Positions 29,043 through 37,621 of a stretch of DNA of 64,000 nucleotides are shown here, piece after piece; position 1 is the stretch's first letter, and the number at the start of each line of letters is the position of its first letter. The position numbers and the translations under genes were made by a program. The notes under the pieces are model-generated. The model saw only the letters and a list, made by a program, of their open reading frames with translations. It did no database searches and was not told where the DNA came from. Source of the DNA: Haloferax larsenii JCM 13917 (GTDB lineage Archaea > Halobacteriota > Halobacteria > Halobacteriales > Haloferacaceae); the NCBI RefSeq assembly GCF_000336955.1, contig NZ_AOLI01000019.1, positions 274,806-338,805 on the forward strand, given 5' to 3'.

Positions 29043-29182
29043 GTGTTGCGTTGTGTCCCACACCGAGACGGCCTGAGTACACCCCGTTACAGATGTACTA
29101 AAGGGGTGGGTTGCACTCCCCCTCTGCCCGGTGGCCGTCCTAGTGTGTCCAACCGATGGTTATCGTGGGGTGACTTAAAACT

Positions 29183-29267
29183 GGGTGCCAAATTAATGGT
29201 ATGTTAGGACCGATAAATTCTCTCTTAATATAGGGTTTATATGGGGTTTATTCTCGGAATGGCACCC
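29183..29267. repeat. Spaced inverted repeat GGGTGCCA / TGGCACCC
   Basis: Eight-base arms at 29183-29190 and 29260-29267 flank a 69-base AT-rich core containing TTTATATGGGGTTTAT. The core could be a regulatory region. Confidence 0.4.
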
Positions 29268-29588
29268 GAAATCGGCTGTTCAATAGGAACCATTGACACG
29301 TTTGGGAGAGTTGCACACGTTTGGAGGAGTCGTCAATCTTTGCTGTACACGTGTGGTCGGGAGGCAAGGGTGACGAACTCCCAGAAGGGGTCGACAGAAA
29401 AGTCCCTGCCGAAAAATAGATTTCGGGCACGTATTTTTCGAGGACCTACTTCTTGTTAGCGCGCGCTCGCGTGAGAGAGAACAACTCAGTTGACTACAGT
29501 TCAGTCGAATCCGACGAAGGGACGACTCAGAATCAGTTGTCGAAGGAGGCGCGTCCGCTCTACAGTTTGTTTCGTCGAGAACGAAGAA

Positions 29589-29608
29589 GTCCCCGGCGAA
29601 CCGGGGAC
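29589..29608 (+). repeat. Perfect hairpin GTCCCCGG-CGAA-CCGGGGAC
   Basis: An eight-bp stem with a four-base CGAA loop in otherwise non-coding DNA. There is no T-tract on either side, so it is not an obvious terminator. It could be part of an RNA or a protein site. Confidence 0.5.
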
Positions 29609-29744
29609 ATCGTTCCTACCCAAGGTGGCGTGCGCACGCGTTGAACAGGTACACTTTCTGGCTACATATGTTTTGTGGGGTACATTGGCTCATTCGGGCC
29701 TCTACTGCATGATTGTTAACGTTTCAGATTAGGTCAATCACACA

Positions 29745-29754
29745 AAGTATTTAC
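29745..29754 (+). promoter_or_regulatory. Probable promoter of the S-layer glycoprotein gene
   Basis: AAGTATTTAC is a TATA-like element. A start about 27 bases downstream would leave a leader of about 120 nt before the ATG at 29898, unusually long for haloarchaea. The leader contains a CCGGG-TTCTG-CCCGG hairpin. Confidence 0.45.
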
Positions 29755-29897
29755 CGTGAACGCCCAACAGGTCCAACCGTACCCCTGCCCATGGAGACAC
29801 CTGTGAGTACCCCACCTCGGTCCGGGTTCTGCCCGGTTCGACTCAATCCGAGGATTGACGAAAACGGTGTCCCCGACTGCAACACCCATCAACAACA

Positions 29898-32642
29898 ATG
29901 ACACGTAACAAACAGATCCGTGCAGTGCTTCTCGCTGCGCTGATGGTCTTCTCGGTTTTCGCCGGGTCCATCGCGTTTACGGGTAGTGCTGCTGCGGAGG
30001 CAACCAGTCCCTCCCTCTCTCCGGATACGGTAGAGACTGGTTCTTCCACAACGGTTGACGTAACGATTGACGACGATGACGGCGACTCTGTCGGCCTGCA
30101 CGCGTGGGTCGACGAGAACGACGACGGCTTCTACAACGCTAGTGAGCCGTCCGTCTCGAACTCCAGTGCTTACACTGGTGGGAACAGTGGCATTACGCTG
30201 TCCTCCATCGACGTGAGCAGCCTCGACGCCGGTGACTACGATGTCGCCGTCGCTGAGAACGAGTCGCTCACGGACGGCGTCACGCAGGAGAACTCCAGCA
30301 CCACGCTGACCATCTCCGAGTCGGACGCCCCTGAGCTCCTCTCCGCGACCCACTTCGCAACGAAGGGTGGCGACAAGGTTCTCGAACTCTCGTTCGACGA
30401 GCAGGTTGACATCAGCAGCGCAACGTTCGACCTCTATCAGGACGAAGAACTGGTTGCGGAACTTGACGACAACGACGCAACCCAGAACACCAACGGTCAG
30501 GTCCTCGTCAACACCAGCGGTGAGCTCTACACCGGCGACATTGAAGTGAAGGTCGAAGGTGTCGAGGACACCGCAGGTAACGATCTTGACGAAGGTCTCG
30601 ACTCGGACAACAACGCGTCCGTTACGGTCGCGACGGTCACGTTCGACGACACTGAGTCGAGCACCGTCGACGCCTACAAGGGCGAGACTGTTGCAATCAC
30701 TGACGGCACCGTTGGTACGGATGTCGAGATTACGTCCGACGAGACCCAGGACGACAACGAAGGCTTCTTCCGCTCCGGTAACACTGGTTCGACCTCCGAA
30801 GTCTACGTCTTCGACACGTCCGAGCGCAACACCGAACGCTACAACATCTCCGTTGCTGGTAGCTTCGTCGACAAGGTCCAGATCCGTGACCTCGGTCTCG
30901 AAGTCAGCGTTGACGACCTCAACGTTACCGACGAGGACCTCATCGAAGGCAAAGTTAACGCCAACGTTGACCAGCGTAACATCGAGGTCCGTCTCCTCGA
31001 CGACGACGGCGACGAAGTCGAAGAAGTCACCATCAGCGCGACCACGGACGGTCAGGGTGAATACGAATACGAGTTCAACGCATCCTCCGATGACATCGAC
31101 ACGGGCGACTACACGGTCGAAGTCATCGACAAGGCCTCTGGCGTGACGGTCGAATCCGACACGATCACCGTCTCCGAGGCTGGCGAAGGTAAGACGAACA
31201 TCGGTGGAGATGGCGTCATCAACGACGAACGTGGTGACGTCGTCGCAATCCCTGTTACGCTCACGAACACTGACACCGCTACCCTCACTATCGGTACCGA
31301 GGGTGATGGTTACCAGGCTAACGTCACCGTCGAAGACGGCGACGAAGACGGCGAAGTTGTCGTCCTCTGGGACAGCTCCAAATCCACCAGCACCAACGTT
31401 GATACTGTCTTCGATGTCGAAGACGGTGACGACGAGATCCTGACGGGCAGTGACGGTGACACTGGCGTCAGCGAGACGACCAACGACCTCATTGACTCCG
31501 GCGACTACGAACTCGAAGTCCGTACCGGTACGGACTCCTCGAACGACGCCGACAATGTCGGTTCCCTCGTCCTTGGTGACGCTTCCGTCGAAACGGTCGC
31601 AATGTGGACCGCACCGGATTCTGAGTCCCTCAGCGACCTCGACGACGTGAACGCAGCACTCGAAAACGGTAACATCACGCAGGACAGCAAGATCGCCTTC
31701 GGCGACAAGGCTGTCGTCGAGATCGTCGCCCCCGGCCTCGAAGGCTTCGTGGGCGCTCAGGATGACGAGACGCCGAACTTCTTCAACGGCGCTTACAACG
31801 ACTCCTACCGCCTCACGGTCAACCAGAGTAACCCTGGCCCGAACCGTGACGCGAAGATCATCAACGTCAGCAACGCGTCGGTCGTCGCTGACGGTGACAA
31901 CGACACTTACTACGTCGTGTTCAACACGGAAGAGATCGACGCAGTCCGTGACGAAGACGACAACGGTGTTATCGACAAAGGCACTGACACCGACGACGCT
32001 ACCCTCGAAGACGACGACGCGTTCAACGTCGAGTTCAAGCTGATCGGCGAAGACGACGTCTCGAACAACAACCTCGCGCTGGTCGAGGACGACACCTCCA
32101 TGACGACCTCCTTCGAGAACATCGAAGCAGAGCACACGTTCGACATGGACCCGGTCAACGTCACGAACGCCGAAAGTCAGACCATCACGGGTACGACTGA
32201 CGTCGCACCCGGTACGGAACTCACCATCCGCGTGAAGTCCGACGGCGACACGCAGCCGCGCTTCCTCAAGACGGCGACCGCGTACGTCCAGACTGACGGC
32301 ACGTTCTCCGCCACGTTCGACTTCTCCGAGCAGAACGTCGGTGACACCTTCACCGTGACTGTCTCGGGTGCTGGCGACGTGGCCTCTGACGAAGAAATCG
32401 ACGGCAACGTCGTCGAATCTGTCGAGACGGCAACCGCGACGCCGGAAGAGACGACCGAGACGCCGGAACAGACGACTGAGACGCCGGAACCGACGACCGA
32501 AACGCCGGAACCGACGACTGAGACGTCTGAGCCGACGACTGAGACGACGGAAACGACCGACACCGGAACGCCCGGCTTCGGCATCGCCGTTGCTCTCGTC
32601 GCGCTCGTCGCTGCGGCGCTCCTCGCAGTCCGTCGCGACTAA
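29898..32642 (+). CDS. S-layer-type surface glycoprotein, PGF-CTERM anchored
   Basis: 914 aa. The Sec signal peptide has the haloarchaeal surface-glycoprotein form (RAVLLAALMVFSVFAGSIAF, cleavage after about SAAA). The ectodomain is very acidic, built of beta-strand-rich Ig-like stretches with several N-glycosylation sequons (NSS, NVS, NVT, NIT). A Thr/Glu/Pro stalk (five TPEPTTE-type repeats) suits O-glycosylation. It ends PGFGIAVALVALVAAALL-AVRRD: the PGF motif for archaeosortase A, a helix and a basic tail. It probably forms the cell-wall lattice or is a major surface protein. It resembles Halobacteria csg proteins only in layout, so no csg symbol is given. Confidence 0.85.
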   Translation: MTRNKQIRAVLLAALMVFSVFAGSIAFTGSAAAEATSPSLSPDTVETGSSTTVDVTIDDDDGDSVGLHAWVDENDDGFYNASEPSVSNSSAYTGGNSGITLSSIDVSSLDAGDYDVAVAENESLTDGVTQENSSTTLTISESDAPELLSATHFATKGGDKVLELSFDEQVDISSATFDLYQDEELVAELDDNDATQNTNGQVLVNTSGELYTGDIEVKVEGVEDTAGNDLDEGLDSDNNASVTVATVTFDDTESSTVDAYKGETVAITDGTVGTDVEITSDETQDDNEGFFRSGNTGSTSEVYVFDTSERNTERYNISVAGSFVDKVQIRDLGLEVSVDDLNVTDEDLIEGKVNANVDQRNIEVRLLDDDGDEVEEVTISATTDGQGEYEYEFNASSDDIDTGDYTVEVIDKASGVTVESDTITVSEAGEGKTNIGGDGVINDERGDVVAIPVTLTNTDTATLTIGTEGDGYQANVTVEDGDEDGEVVVLWDSSKSTSTNVDTVFDVEDGDDEILTGSDGDTGVSETTNDLIDSGDYELEVRTGTDSSNDADNVGSLVLGDASVETVAMWTAPDSESLSDLDDVNAALENGNITQDSKIAFGDKAVVEIVAPGLEGFVGAQDDETPNFFNGAYNDSYRLTVNQSNPGPNRDAKIINVSNASVVADGDNDTYYVVFNTEEIDAVRDEDDNGVIDKGTDTDDATLEDDDAFNVEFKLIGEDDVSNNNLALVEDDTSMTTSFENIEAEHTFDMDPVNVTNAESQTITGTTDVAPGTELTIRVKSDGDTQPRFLKTATAYVQTDGTFSATFDFSEQNVGDTFTVTVSGAGDVASDEEIDGNVVESVETATATPEETTETPEQTTETPEPTTETPEPTTETSEPTTETTETTDTGTPGFGIAVALVALVAAALLAVRRD
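32439..32543 (+). repeat. 21-bp tandem repeat encoding the TPEPTTE stalk
   Basis: Five near-exact 21-base units encode TPE(E/Q/P)TTE, the last as TSEPTTE. Length here may vary between strains and would change the stalk length. Confidence 0.8.
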
Positions 32643-32839
32643 CTCGGATAGCTAACCACCGGGATTTTCCCGGCTCTATTCTTTCTTTCGACGCTACACC
32701 GAGAGCCGCAGCACTCACTCAACTGCCGACCGACCCGACCGACGAGTCCAAACAGAGGAGTAGATACTCTGAGTCGATGAAGTCGGATCAGTAAGTACGA
32801 AAAGTACCCATTCAGAACAGCTGGTCTCTGCGAGAGCAG

Positions 32840-33688
32840 TCACGACGATTCGTCGTCGTCGTCGGTTTGTCCCCGTAATTTGGGGTCGATTGCAGGGTCA
32901 CGGTGTTGCTTCCGTGCTCGCTTCTTAGCGGAGCCAACGAGCGAATCTGGTTCCTGTTGACTTTCGACGAACTCCGTGTCTCCAATTTTTTGTGAAGCGA
33001 TCTGATGTAATTCTGCGTTGTCTGGGTTGGCAGTGGCCCTATACGATGAGGTACTGGACGTAGCCGATGAGGCTGAGACCACGTTAAAATCCGTGTGGTC
33101 CGTAATCATCATCTGTATCTGGTCTTTTTGGCTGTAGAAATGGTCTTTGACGCCGATAAATTCGAACCGAGCACCCTCCTCTAAGTACGGGTGACTGACG
33201 CCATCGTTCACGACGAAGACGACGCTGTGGTGGACGCTCTCGTCTACGACCGTCCCTTTGATGTCTGGGGTTCCAGCGTCGCCTTTGTTGACCCACGTGA
33301 TGGACTCGATAACTGCTTCAACGGTGACGAAGTCCCCACTCCCTGTTAGCTGGGAAAGCGTCCGAACGTTGTCACCACCCGTGTTGGTCTGCTCGTCGGG
33401 AGATGAACCATCGTCCGAGGACGACGGTGGCGTGTCCGTGCCGTCTACTCCTGATTCATTTACTGAAGCAAATAGATAGTTTGGACCTTGCCCCTCTCCC
33501 ATCACGTATTTCGAAACTGTGACATGGACATCTGCGGTTTCATGTGACTCGGGGAGGTCGTGATTAGAACTGAAGATACACTTCACGTCAAAGTCGACTG
33601 CGGGCGAGTCGAGAAACCAGTCACCGTCTCGTAGTCGTACAGACAGCGTTCCGGTCGTTCCCGGTTCAGTGAACCACTGGCCTGACAT
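32840..33688 (-). CDS. Hypothetical protein with a possible OB-fold domain
   Basis: 282 aa, not recognised as a named family. Residues about 1-75 form a beta-rich N-terminal unit (LSVRLRDGDWFLDS...DFDVKCIF). A Ser/Asp linker (about 80-105) leads to a second unit (about 108-205), VRTLSQLTGSGDFVTVEAVIESI...GTVVDESVHHSVVFVV, whose strand pattern resembles an OB-fold nucleic-acid-binding domain of the RPA/SSB kind. The tail is basic then acidic (KKRARKQHRD ... DDDDESS). There is no signal or TM helix. It has its own TATA box and lies next to tRNA-Met. DNA or RNA binding is inference. Confidence 0.6.
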   Translation of the reverse strand: MSGQWFTEPGTTGTLSVRLRDGDWFLDSPAVDFDVKCIFSSNHDLPESHETADVHVTVSKYVMGEGQGPNYLFASVNESGVDGTDTPPSSSDDGSSPDEQTNTGGDNVRTLSQLTGSGDFVTVEAVIESITWVNKGDAGTPDIKGTVVDESVHHSVVFVVNDGVSHPYLEEGARFEFIGVKDHFYSQKDQIQMMITDHTDFNVVSASSATSSTSSYRATANPDNAELHQIASQKIGDTEFVESQQEPDSLVGSAKKRARKQHRDPAIDPKLRGQTDDDDESS

Positions 33689-33711
33689 TTGTTTATTATC
33701 ACGGTGATGGG

Positions 33712-33720
33712 GGATATAAT
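33712..33720 (-). promoter_or_regulatory. TATA box of the possible OB-fold gene
   Basis: The minus-strand sequence ATTATATCC lies 24-32 bases before the ATG at 33688. Confidence 0.55.
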
Positions 33721-33800
33721 GGTTAACTCAGCAGAATGTGGTGAAGATCAATAGACAAGATGCGACTCCCGAATGTGAGTCGGTGTCTTCAGAAGTGGTA

Positions 33801-33949
33801 TGCCCGGGGTGGGCTCCGAACCCACGATCTCCGCATGTCCCAGGTGCGAGGCCGGCATGACCTCGCGAGGGGCGGAGGCTTCCAAGGCGTTCCGCACCGA
33901 TTGTGAAACCCTATGAGTGCGGCGCTATGTCCAGCTAAGCCACCCGGGC
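33801..33949 (-). tRNA. tRNA-Met (CAT, elongator) with 75-nt intron
   Basis: Exon 1 is 33949-33912 (38 nt) and exon 2 is 33836-33801 (36 nt), giving a 74-nt tRNA. Acceptor GCCCGGG pairs with CCCGGGC and the discriminator is A. The anticodon stem CCGCA/TGCGG encloses CTCATAA with anticodon CAT. The intron (33911-33837) interrupts after position 37, the canonical archaeal site, and can form the bulge-helix-bulge around the splice sites. The A-T-rich-free acceptor without G1-C72 mismatch, together with the intron, marks it as the elongator. No CCA is encoded. Confidence 0.93.
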
Positions 33950-34046
33950 TCAACTTCCCGTTGTGTGCTGGTTGTATTTAAGCTTCTCATCTCCGGCGGC
34001 TTCGAGAGGAGTCACCACGGGACTCGATTGGCCGCATCACCCACGG

Positions 34047-34053
34047 ATTTATG
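34047..34053 (+). promoter_or_regulatory. TATA-like box of the DUF7115 gene
   Basis: ATTTATG lies 25-31 bases before the ATG at 34078, supporting that codon over the upstream in-frame GTG at 34066. Confidence 0.5.
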
Positions 34054-34077
34054 CCCTAACACTGGGTGACTCAACCC

Positions 34078-35139
34078 ATGAGCCAACCGGAGATCGTCCA
34101 GTCCATCCTCGACGAGGAGACCGTGGTGTCTCGCGTCCACCTCGGGGGCGAGGACGAACTGTTTGTGACTCCGAACCGGACCCTCGTCTACCGTGCAGAG
34201 GGCCTGCTCTCGGACGAGTCCGTCGACGAATTTTCGCACGCCGCCGAGCGGGTGTCGGTAAAAGAGGGACGACGAAAAGCAAAGATATCGCTCGACTACG
34301 GCCTCGACGGGTCCGAAACGTTCGGCCTGTCGGCGAAGCGTCTCGACGAAGCACTGCAACCCATCCTCGAAGGCGTTCTCACGAGCGCGGGCGTCGTCGA
34401 CGACGACGAGCGCCTCGTCGAGGCGTTCCGATTCAGCGAACTCACGTTCGTCGTCACCGAAAAGCGCGTGGTCCGACACATCGGAAGCGCGGTGTGGGAC
34501 GAAGACTACGAGACGTACCACTACGACGACGTCACGGACCTGACGTTCGAGTCGGGGAGCGTCGCCACGACGGTCGTTCTCACGGTCGACGGCCGCCAAG
34601 AGCGGTTCAAGACGCCGAACGAGGACGCACGCCTCGTCCGCGAGAAGCTTTCGAAGGCAATCTGTGACCACCACGGCGTCGGGAGCCTCGAAGAGTTCCG
34701 GGTCAAGATGGCCGAAGCGCAACAGCAGGCGGAAGCAGAGCCCGAGCGTGACAACACCAACTTCGGAGAGGGACCGGACCCACTGAGCGCCAACCCGGCG
34801 GAACTCTCCGAGGAACCGACGAACTCGACACGTGAAGAAGAACACGCCGAGAGCGTCGAACGACAGCCAGTCGAAGCAACACCGACGGCGAGTGGGCAAA
34901 CAGAGACGGAGACAGAGACGGAGCCTGTCGAATCGGCGAACACTACGGTCGCAGACGCCGGGGACCTCGGATTCGAGGGGTCCGGCTTCGAACCCGCCGA
35001 CGAGGCGGTGTCGTCGGAGGAAGACATCGTCGCCGAGATTCAGTCGCTCCGCGAAGTCGTCGAGGCACAGGGCGAGCAGATTCGCTACCAGCAGGAACTC
35101 ATCGAACAGCTCATCGAGGAATTGCGACGCGGCCGGTGA
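34078..35139 (+). CDS. DUF7115-type haloarchaeal protein with coiled-coil end
   Basis: 353 aa. Two similar beta-rich segments (about 15-85 and 115-190) look like repeated PH-like modules: ELFVTPNRTLVYRAEGLLSD in the first and FVVTEKRVVRHIGSAVWDED in the second. A Glu/Thr-rich disordered linker (about 220-310) follows, then a final coiled coil (REVVEAQGEQIRYQQELIEQLIEEL). The family appears restricted to haloarchaea, and its function is unknown. An IS1341-type element begins about five bases after the TGA, so the last codons could have been affected by insertion. Confidence 0.7.
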   Translation: MSQPEIVQSILDEETVVSRVHLGGEDELFVTPNRTLVYRAEGLLSDESVDEFSHAAERVSVKEGRRKAKISLDYGLDGSETFGLSAKRLDEALQPILEGVLTSAGVVDDDERLVEAFRFSELTFVVTEKRVVRHIGSAVWDEDYETYHYDDVTDLTFESGSVATTVVLTVDGRQERFKTPNEDARLVREKLSKAICDHHGVGSLEEFRVKMAEAQQQAEAEPERDNTNFGEGPDPLSANPAELSEEPTNSTREEEHAESVERQPVEATPTASGQTETETETEPVESANTTVADAGDLGFEGSGFEPADEAVSSEEDIVAEIQSLREVVEAQGEQIRYQQELIEQLIEELRRGR

Positions 35140-35143
35140 ATCG

Positions 35144-35164
35144 CCTCGGGGTCAAGCCCCGAGG
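35144..35164 (-). repeat. Right-end hairpin overlapping the tnpB stop
   Basis: Eight-bp arms with loop TCAAG. The tnpB TGA (35152-35154) is in the loop, so the stem is part coding and part downstream. This is the expected region of the omegaRNA scaffold. Confidence 0.7.
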
Positions 35165-36384
35165 CTTCCCGTTTCCACGACGCGCTTTGCAGATACCGAA
35201 GTGGTATCCGTAGGGAGCGCAGTCTCCACGGGCGTGTCTTCGGGCCATCCCAGCCCTAATTCAGAAAAGCCTCTCTTTAGAACGTTCATCGCCGCATTCG
35301 CATCCCTATCTGTCTTAAACCCGCAACTCGGGCAGGAGTGTTCTCGTACCCAGATGGGTTTCGCCGTCTCCACACCACACGATGCACACTCTTTCGTCGT
35401 GCCACGGGCCTCGACTTGAACGACGTGTGTGCCGTACAGGTCTGCTTTGTATTCGAGGAGTGTGATGAACTGTCGCCACGCAACGTCCTGCTTGTTCCGA
35501 GCGTTCCCGTCTCCCTGAAGCATACTCTGGACGTTCAGGTCTTCAACGAATACGGCGTCGTACTCTTTGACGAGCCACGTCGTGATTTTGTGCTGGTAGT
35601 CCAGCACGTTCCGTCGAATCCGACGTTTGACTTTGGCTACTTTGACTCGTTGTTTCTCGTAGTTGTTCGATCCTTTCTCCTTGCGAGACAACTTACGCTG
35701 TTCGCGTTGGAGTCGCTCGTAGTCGTCTTCGAGGTTGAGCCAATCCACAGTCTTTCCATCGCTGGTGTGGATGTAGTTCAGGATACCGAGGTCAATCCCA
35801 ACGCTGTTACTCGCGTTGAGCGAATCTTCATCGGGTTTCTCGGGCAGGTCACTCTCGTCTGTCTCTAACCCGAAGGAGACGAACCATTCGCCGGTCGTCT
35901 CCTTTTTGAAGGTGACTTCTTTGATGGTGGCGTGGTCGGGAATCAGGCGGTGATAACGGATTTTGACCCAGCCAATTTTGCTGAAGCGGACGTACGCATA
36001 CTTGTCGCGGCCCCTCTTTTCATCGAGGTCGAAACCAGACTGGTTGTACGTCACACTTCGGTACTCGGCGGGTGCTTGCCGCTTGAGACGACCAACGTTG
36101 TACCCCTTCTCTTTCTTTTTGCGAAGGTTTGAGAGGTTGCGATGGAAGCGTGCGACGGTCTCTTGGGCGGCTTTCGAGTGTAGCTCGCTGAATACCGACC
36201 ACTTCCGCTTCCATTCGGGGAGTCTGTTGTTCTGGTCGTACTCACTCGGCTTATCGTCTTCAGGACTGTTCTCGTAGTCCCAGCGGACGTGGTTGTAGAG
36301 TTGGCGATGAACGTTCAGATGGTATTCCAGTTCAGCCGCTACCTCTTGTGTTGGGTAAGCGTGGTAGCGGTGACTGTATTCCAT
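35152..36384 (-). CDS. tnpB: TnpB RNA-guided nuclease, IS200/IS605 family
   Basis: 410 aa, full length. The N-terminal helix-turn-helix region (about 1-100) precedes the RuvC-like core. All three catalytic acids are present: Asp in SVGIDLGILN (about 195), Glu in VFVEDLNVQSM (about 283) and Asp in KTDRDANAAMN (about 362). The C4 zinc finger is CASCG ... CPSCG (about 338-356). TnpB proteins cut DNA guided by an omegaRNA from the element's right end, which here would overlap the end of this gene and the hairpin at 35144-35164. The stop codon lies inside that hairpin loop. The intact active site suggests recent activity. Confidence 0.92.
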   Translation of the reverse strand: MEYSHRYHAYPTQEVAAELEYHLNVHRQLYNHVRWDYENSPEDDKPSEYDQNNRLPEWKRKWSVFSELHSKAAQETVARFHRNLSNLRKKKEKGYNVGRLKRQAPAEYRSVTYNQSGFDLDEKRGRDKYAYVRFSKIGWVKIRYHRLIPDHATIKEVTFKKETTGEWFVSFGLETDESDLPEKPDEDSLNASNSVGIDLGILNYIHTSDGKTVDWLNLEDDYERLQREQRKLSRKEKGSNNYEKQRVKVAKVKRRIRRNVLDYQHKITTWLVKEYDAVFVEDLNVQSMLQGDGNARNKQDVAWRQFITLLEYKADLYGTHVVQVEARGTTKECASCGVETAKPIWVREHSCPSCGFKTDRDANAAMNVLKRGFSELGLGWPEDTPVETALPTDTTSVSAKRVVETGSLGA

Positions 36385-36444
36385 CGCTGTCTCTTGATTA
36401 GCAATGTTTCCTTAATGGTTTGTATCACGAGTTGTCGGCTTCAT

Positions 36445-36465
36445 CCCCGAGGTCAAGCCTCGGGG
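36445..36465 (-). repeat. Left-end hairpin of the IS1341-type element
   Basis: CCCCGAGG-TCAAG-CCTCGGGG, the mirror arrangement of the right-end hairpin, about 60 bases upstream of tnpB. Confidence 0.65.
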
Positions 36466-36512
36466 TATTCGCCTTGACTTTTGATAAAGACCGCGAGCGA
36501 GTCTCCGCGGTT

Positions 36513-36884
36513 CTATTCCCTTCCGAGTACTTTTCTGATACACGACGACCCGAAGGGACCGAGTTCGCCCGATTCGAACTTGACGAAGTGACCCGTCGTT
36601 ATCGACGCACCGCAGCGCCGACAGTCGAACTCGCCTTCTTTTTGGACCACTTGGCTCTCGAAGCGGACGAACGTCCCACCGCGATTGTGACGGATTCGAC
36701 CGCCTTCGCGGTCGATGATACCGCGCACCTCGGCCGTATCGAGGATGTCGCGTGTGAGCGTCGGGTCGGTCGTCACCGTCTCGATGCGGTCGACGACCTC
36801 GGCGAGCGAGAGTTCTTCGGCTTCGAGGTGGGCGAGGAGTTCGAGCGCGAGTTCCACGCGCTCGTCGCGTGTCGGACCAGTCAC
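36513..36884 (-). CDS. DUF5830-type protein, winged helix plus Cys pairs
   Basis: 123 aa, GTG start at 36884 (no ATG available downstream of the upstream non-coding extension). Residues 9-65 look like a helix-turn-helix / winged helix (ELALELLAHLEAEELSLAEV ... TRDILDTAEVRGIIDREGG). A treble-clef-like segment follows with CRRCG (88-92) and a lone Cys in SSCIRKVLG (115). This matches a small haloarchaeal family (DUF5830), and a DNA-binding role is an inference. It is divergent from the VTT gene. Confidence 0.72.
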   Translation of the reverse strand: MTGPTRDERVELALELLAHLEAEELSLAEVVDRIETVTTDPTLTRDILDTAEVRGIIDREGGRIRHNRGGTFVRFESQVVQKEGEFDCRRCGASITTGHFVKFESGELGPFGSSCIRKVLGRE

Positions 36885-36974
36885 GATTCGACTCTGTCTC
36901 GGAGCGGTGCGGGCTAAAGCCCACCGAAGCACAAAGCGTTTGGTCGCCGCGAGCACATCCACGGTCGAGACCCC

Positions 36975-37616
36975 GTGCCCCGTACCCGCCTCGTTGCTGG
37001 ACTCGCCTTCCTGTTCGTCCTCGCGGGCGCACTCGCCGTCTCTCCAGAGACGGTTTTCGGCCACATCGCGTGGTTGGCTGCCGACCCAGTTCGGCTCGTC
37101 GTCGCGGTGAGTGCACTCGCACTCGTCAGACCTCTCGTCGCGTGGCCGACGACACTCCTCGCACTCGTGGCTGGGTTCGGACTCGGTCCCACGGCGATTC
37201 CGCTCGCGCTCGTACTCATCGTCCTGACGAGTGTCCCACCGTTCTTGTTCGCCCGGCACGTCGGTGGCGCGGGCAGGCTCGCAGACGTCGGCGAGCAGAC
37301 CGTCGCGGTGACTGGCTCGGTTCGCGGCGTGACCGCGAGCCGACTCCTTCCGATTCCTTCGGACGTCGTCTCGGTGGCCGCGGGCGTGTCGAACGTCTCG
37401 CTCGGTGCGTTCGTCATCGGGACTGCGGTTGGAGAACTCCCGTGGGCTGTCGCGGGCGTCGTCGCGGGCGCGTCCGTCGAGACGCTCACGACCGAGTCGC
37501 TACAGGCGGTGATTCAGCCCGAGTTCGCTGCCCTCGCTGCGCTGGCGGGGGTGTCGCTTCTCGTCCCGCCGGCATACCGTCGTTATCGTAGCGGAGTTGG
37601 CGTCGACGGAGGATAA
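36975..37616 (+). CDS. VTT-domain (DedA/TVP38-like) membrane protein
   Basis: 213 aa, GTG start. About six hydrophobic segments. The conserved VTT region has the Gly/Pro-rich AGFGLGPTAIPLALVLIVL and the segment SRLLPIPSDVVSVAAGVSNVSLGAFVIGTAVGELPW (read in parts), with the R-x-x-P-x-P motif. DedA/TVP38 relatives include lipid carriers and flippases of unclear substrate in archaea. It is convergent with gpmI, six bases apart. Confidence 0.8.
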   Translation: MPRTRLVAGLAFLFVLAGALAVSPETVFGHIAWLAADPVRLVVAVSALALVRPLVAWPTTLLALVAGFGLGPTAIPLALVLIVLTSVPPFLFARHVGGAGRLADVGEQTVAVTGSVRGVTASRLLPIPSDVVSVAAGVSNVSLGAFVIGTAVGELPWAVAGVVAGASVETLTTESLQAVIQPEFAALAALAGVSLLVPPAYRRYRSGVGVDGG

Positions 37617-37621
37617 GTCGC

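Larger units (their letters stand above)
29064..29897. other. Long gene-poor region between pilins and S-layer gene
   Basis: 834 bases. I find no convincing coding frame; plus-strand frames of 60-80 codons here lack protein-like composition. It holds a spaced inverted repeat (29183-29190 / 29260-29267), a perfect eight-bp hairpin (29589-29608) and the S-layer promoter (29745-29754). The segment 29160-29260 is AT-rich. It may contain the pilin promoter and one or more small RNAs. Confidence 0.5.
35140..36475 (-). mobile_element. IS1341-type element (TnpB only)
   Basis: The tnpB gene is flanked by two imperfectly mirrored hairpins with the same TCAAG loop: arms CCTCGGGG/CCCCGAGG at 35144-35164 and CCCCGAGG/CCTCGGGG at 36445-36465. 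No tnpA (Y1 transposase) gene is present, so movement would need TnpA in trans. There are no terminal inverted repeats or target duplication, as expected for IS200/IS605 elements. Exact ends are uncertain by about 10-20 bases. Confidence 0.75.

Noticed and set aside
29453..29740. Frames of 60-80 codons upstream of the S-layer gene
   Set aside because: Very basic and low-complexity, no start context, and crossed by a hairpin.
29889..32135. 748-codon minus-strand open frame
   Set aside because: It is antisense to the S-layer glycoprotein, which has a signal peptide, sequons and a PGF-CTERM anchor.
36885..37259. N-terminal extension of the DUF5830 gene
   Set aside because: The extra 125 codons overlap the divergent VTT gene and have shadow-like composition. 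GTG 36884 fits the family length.
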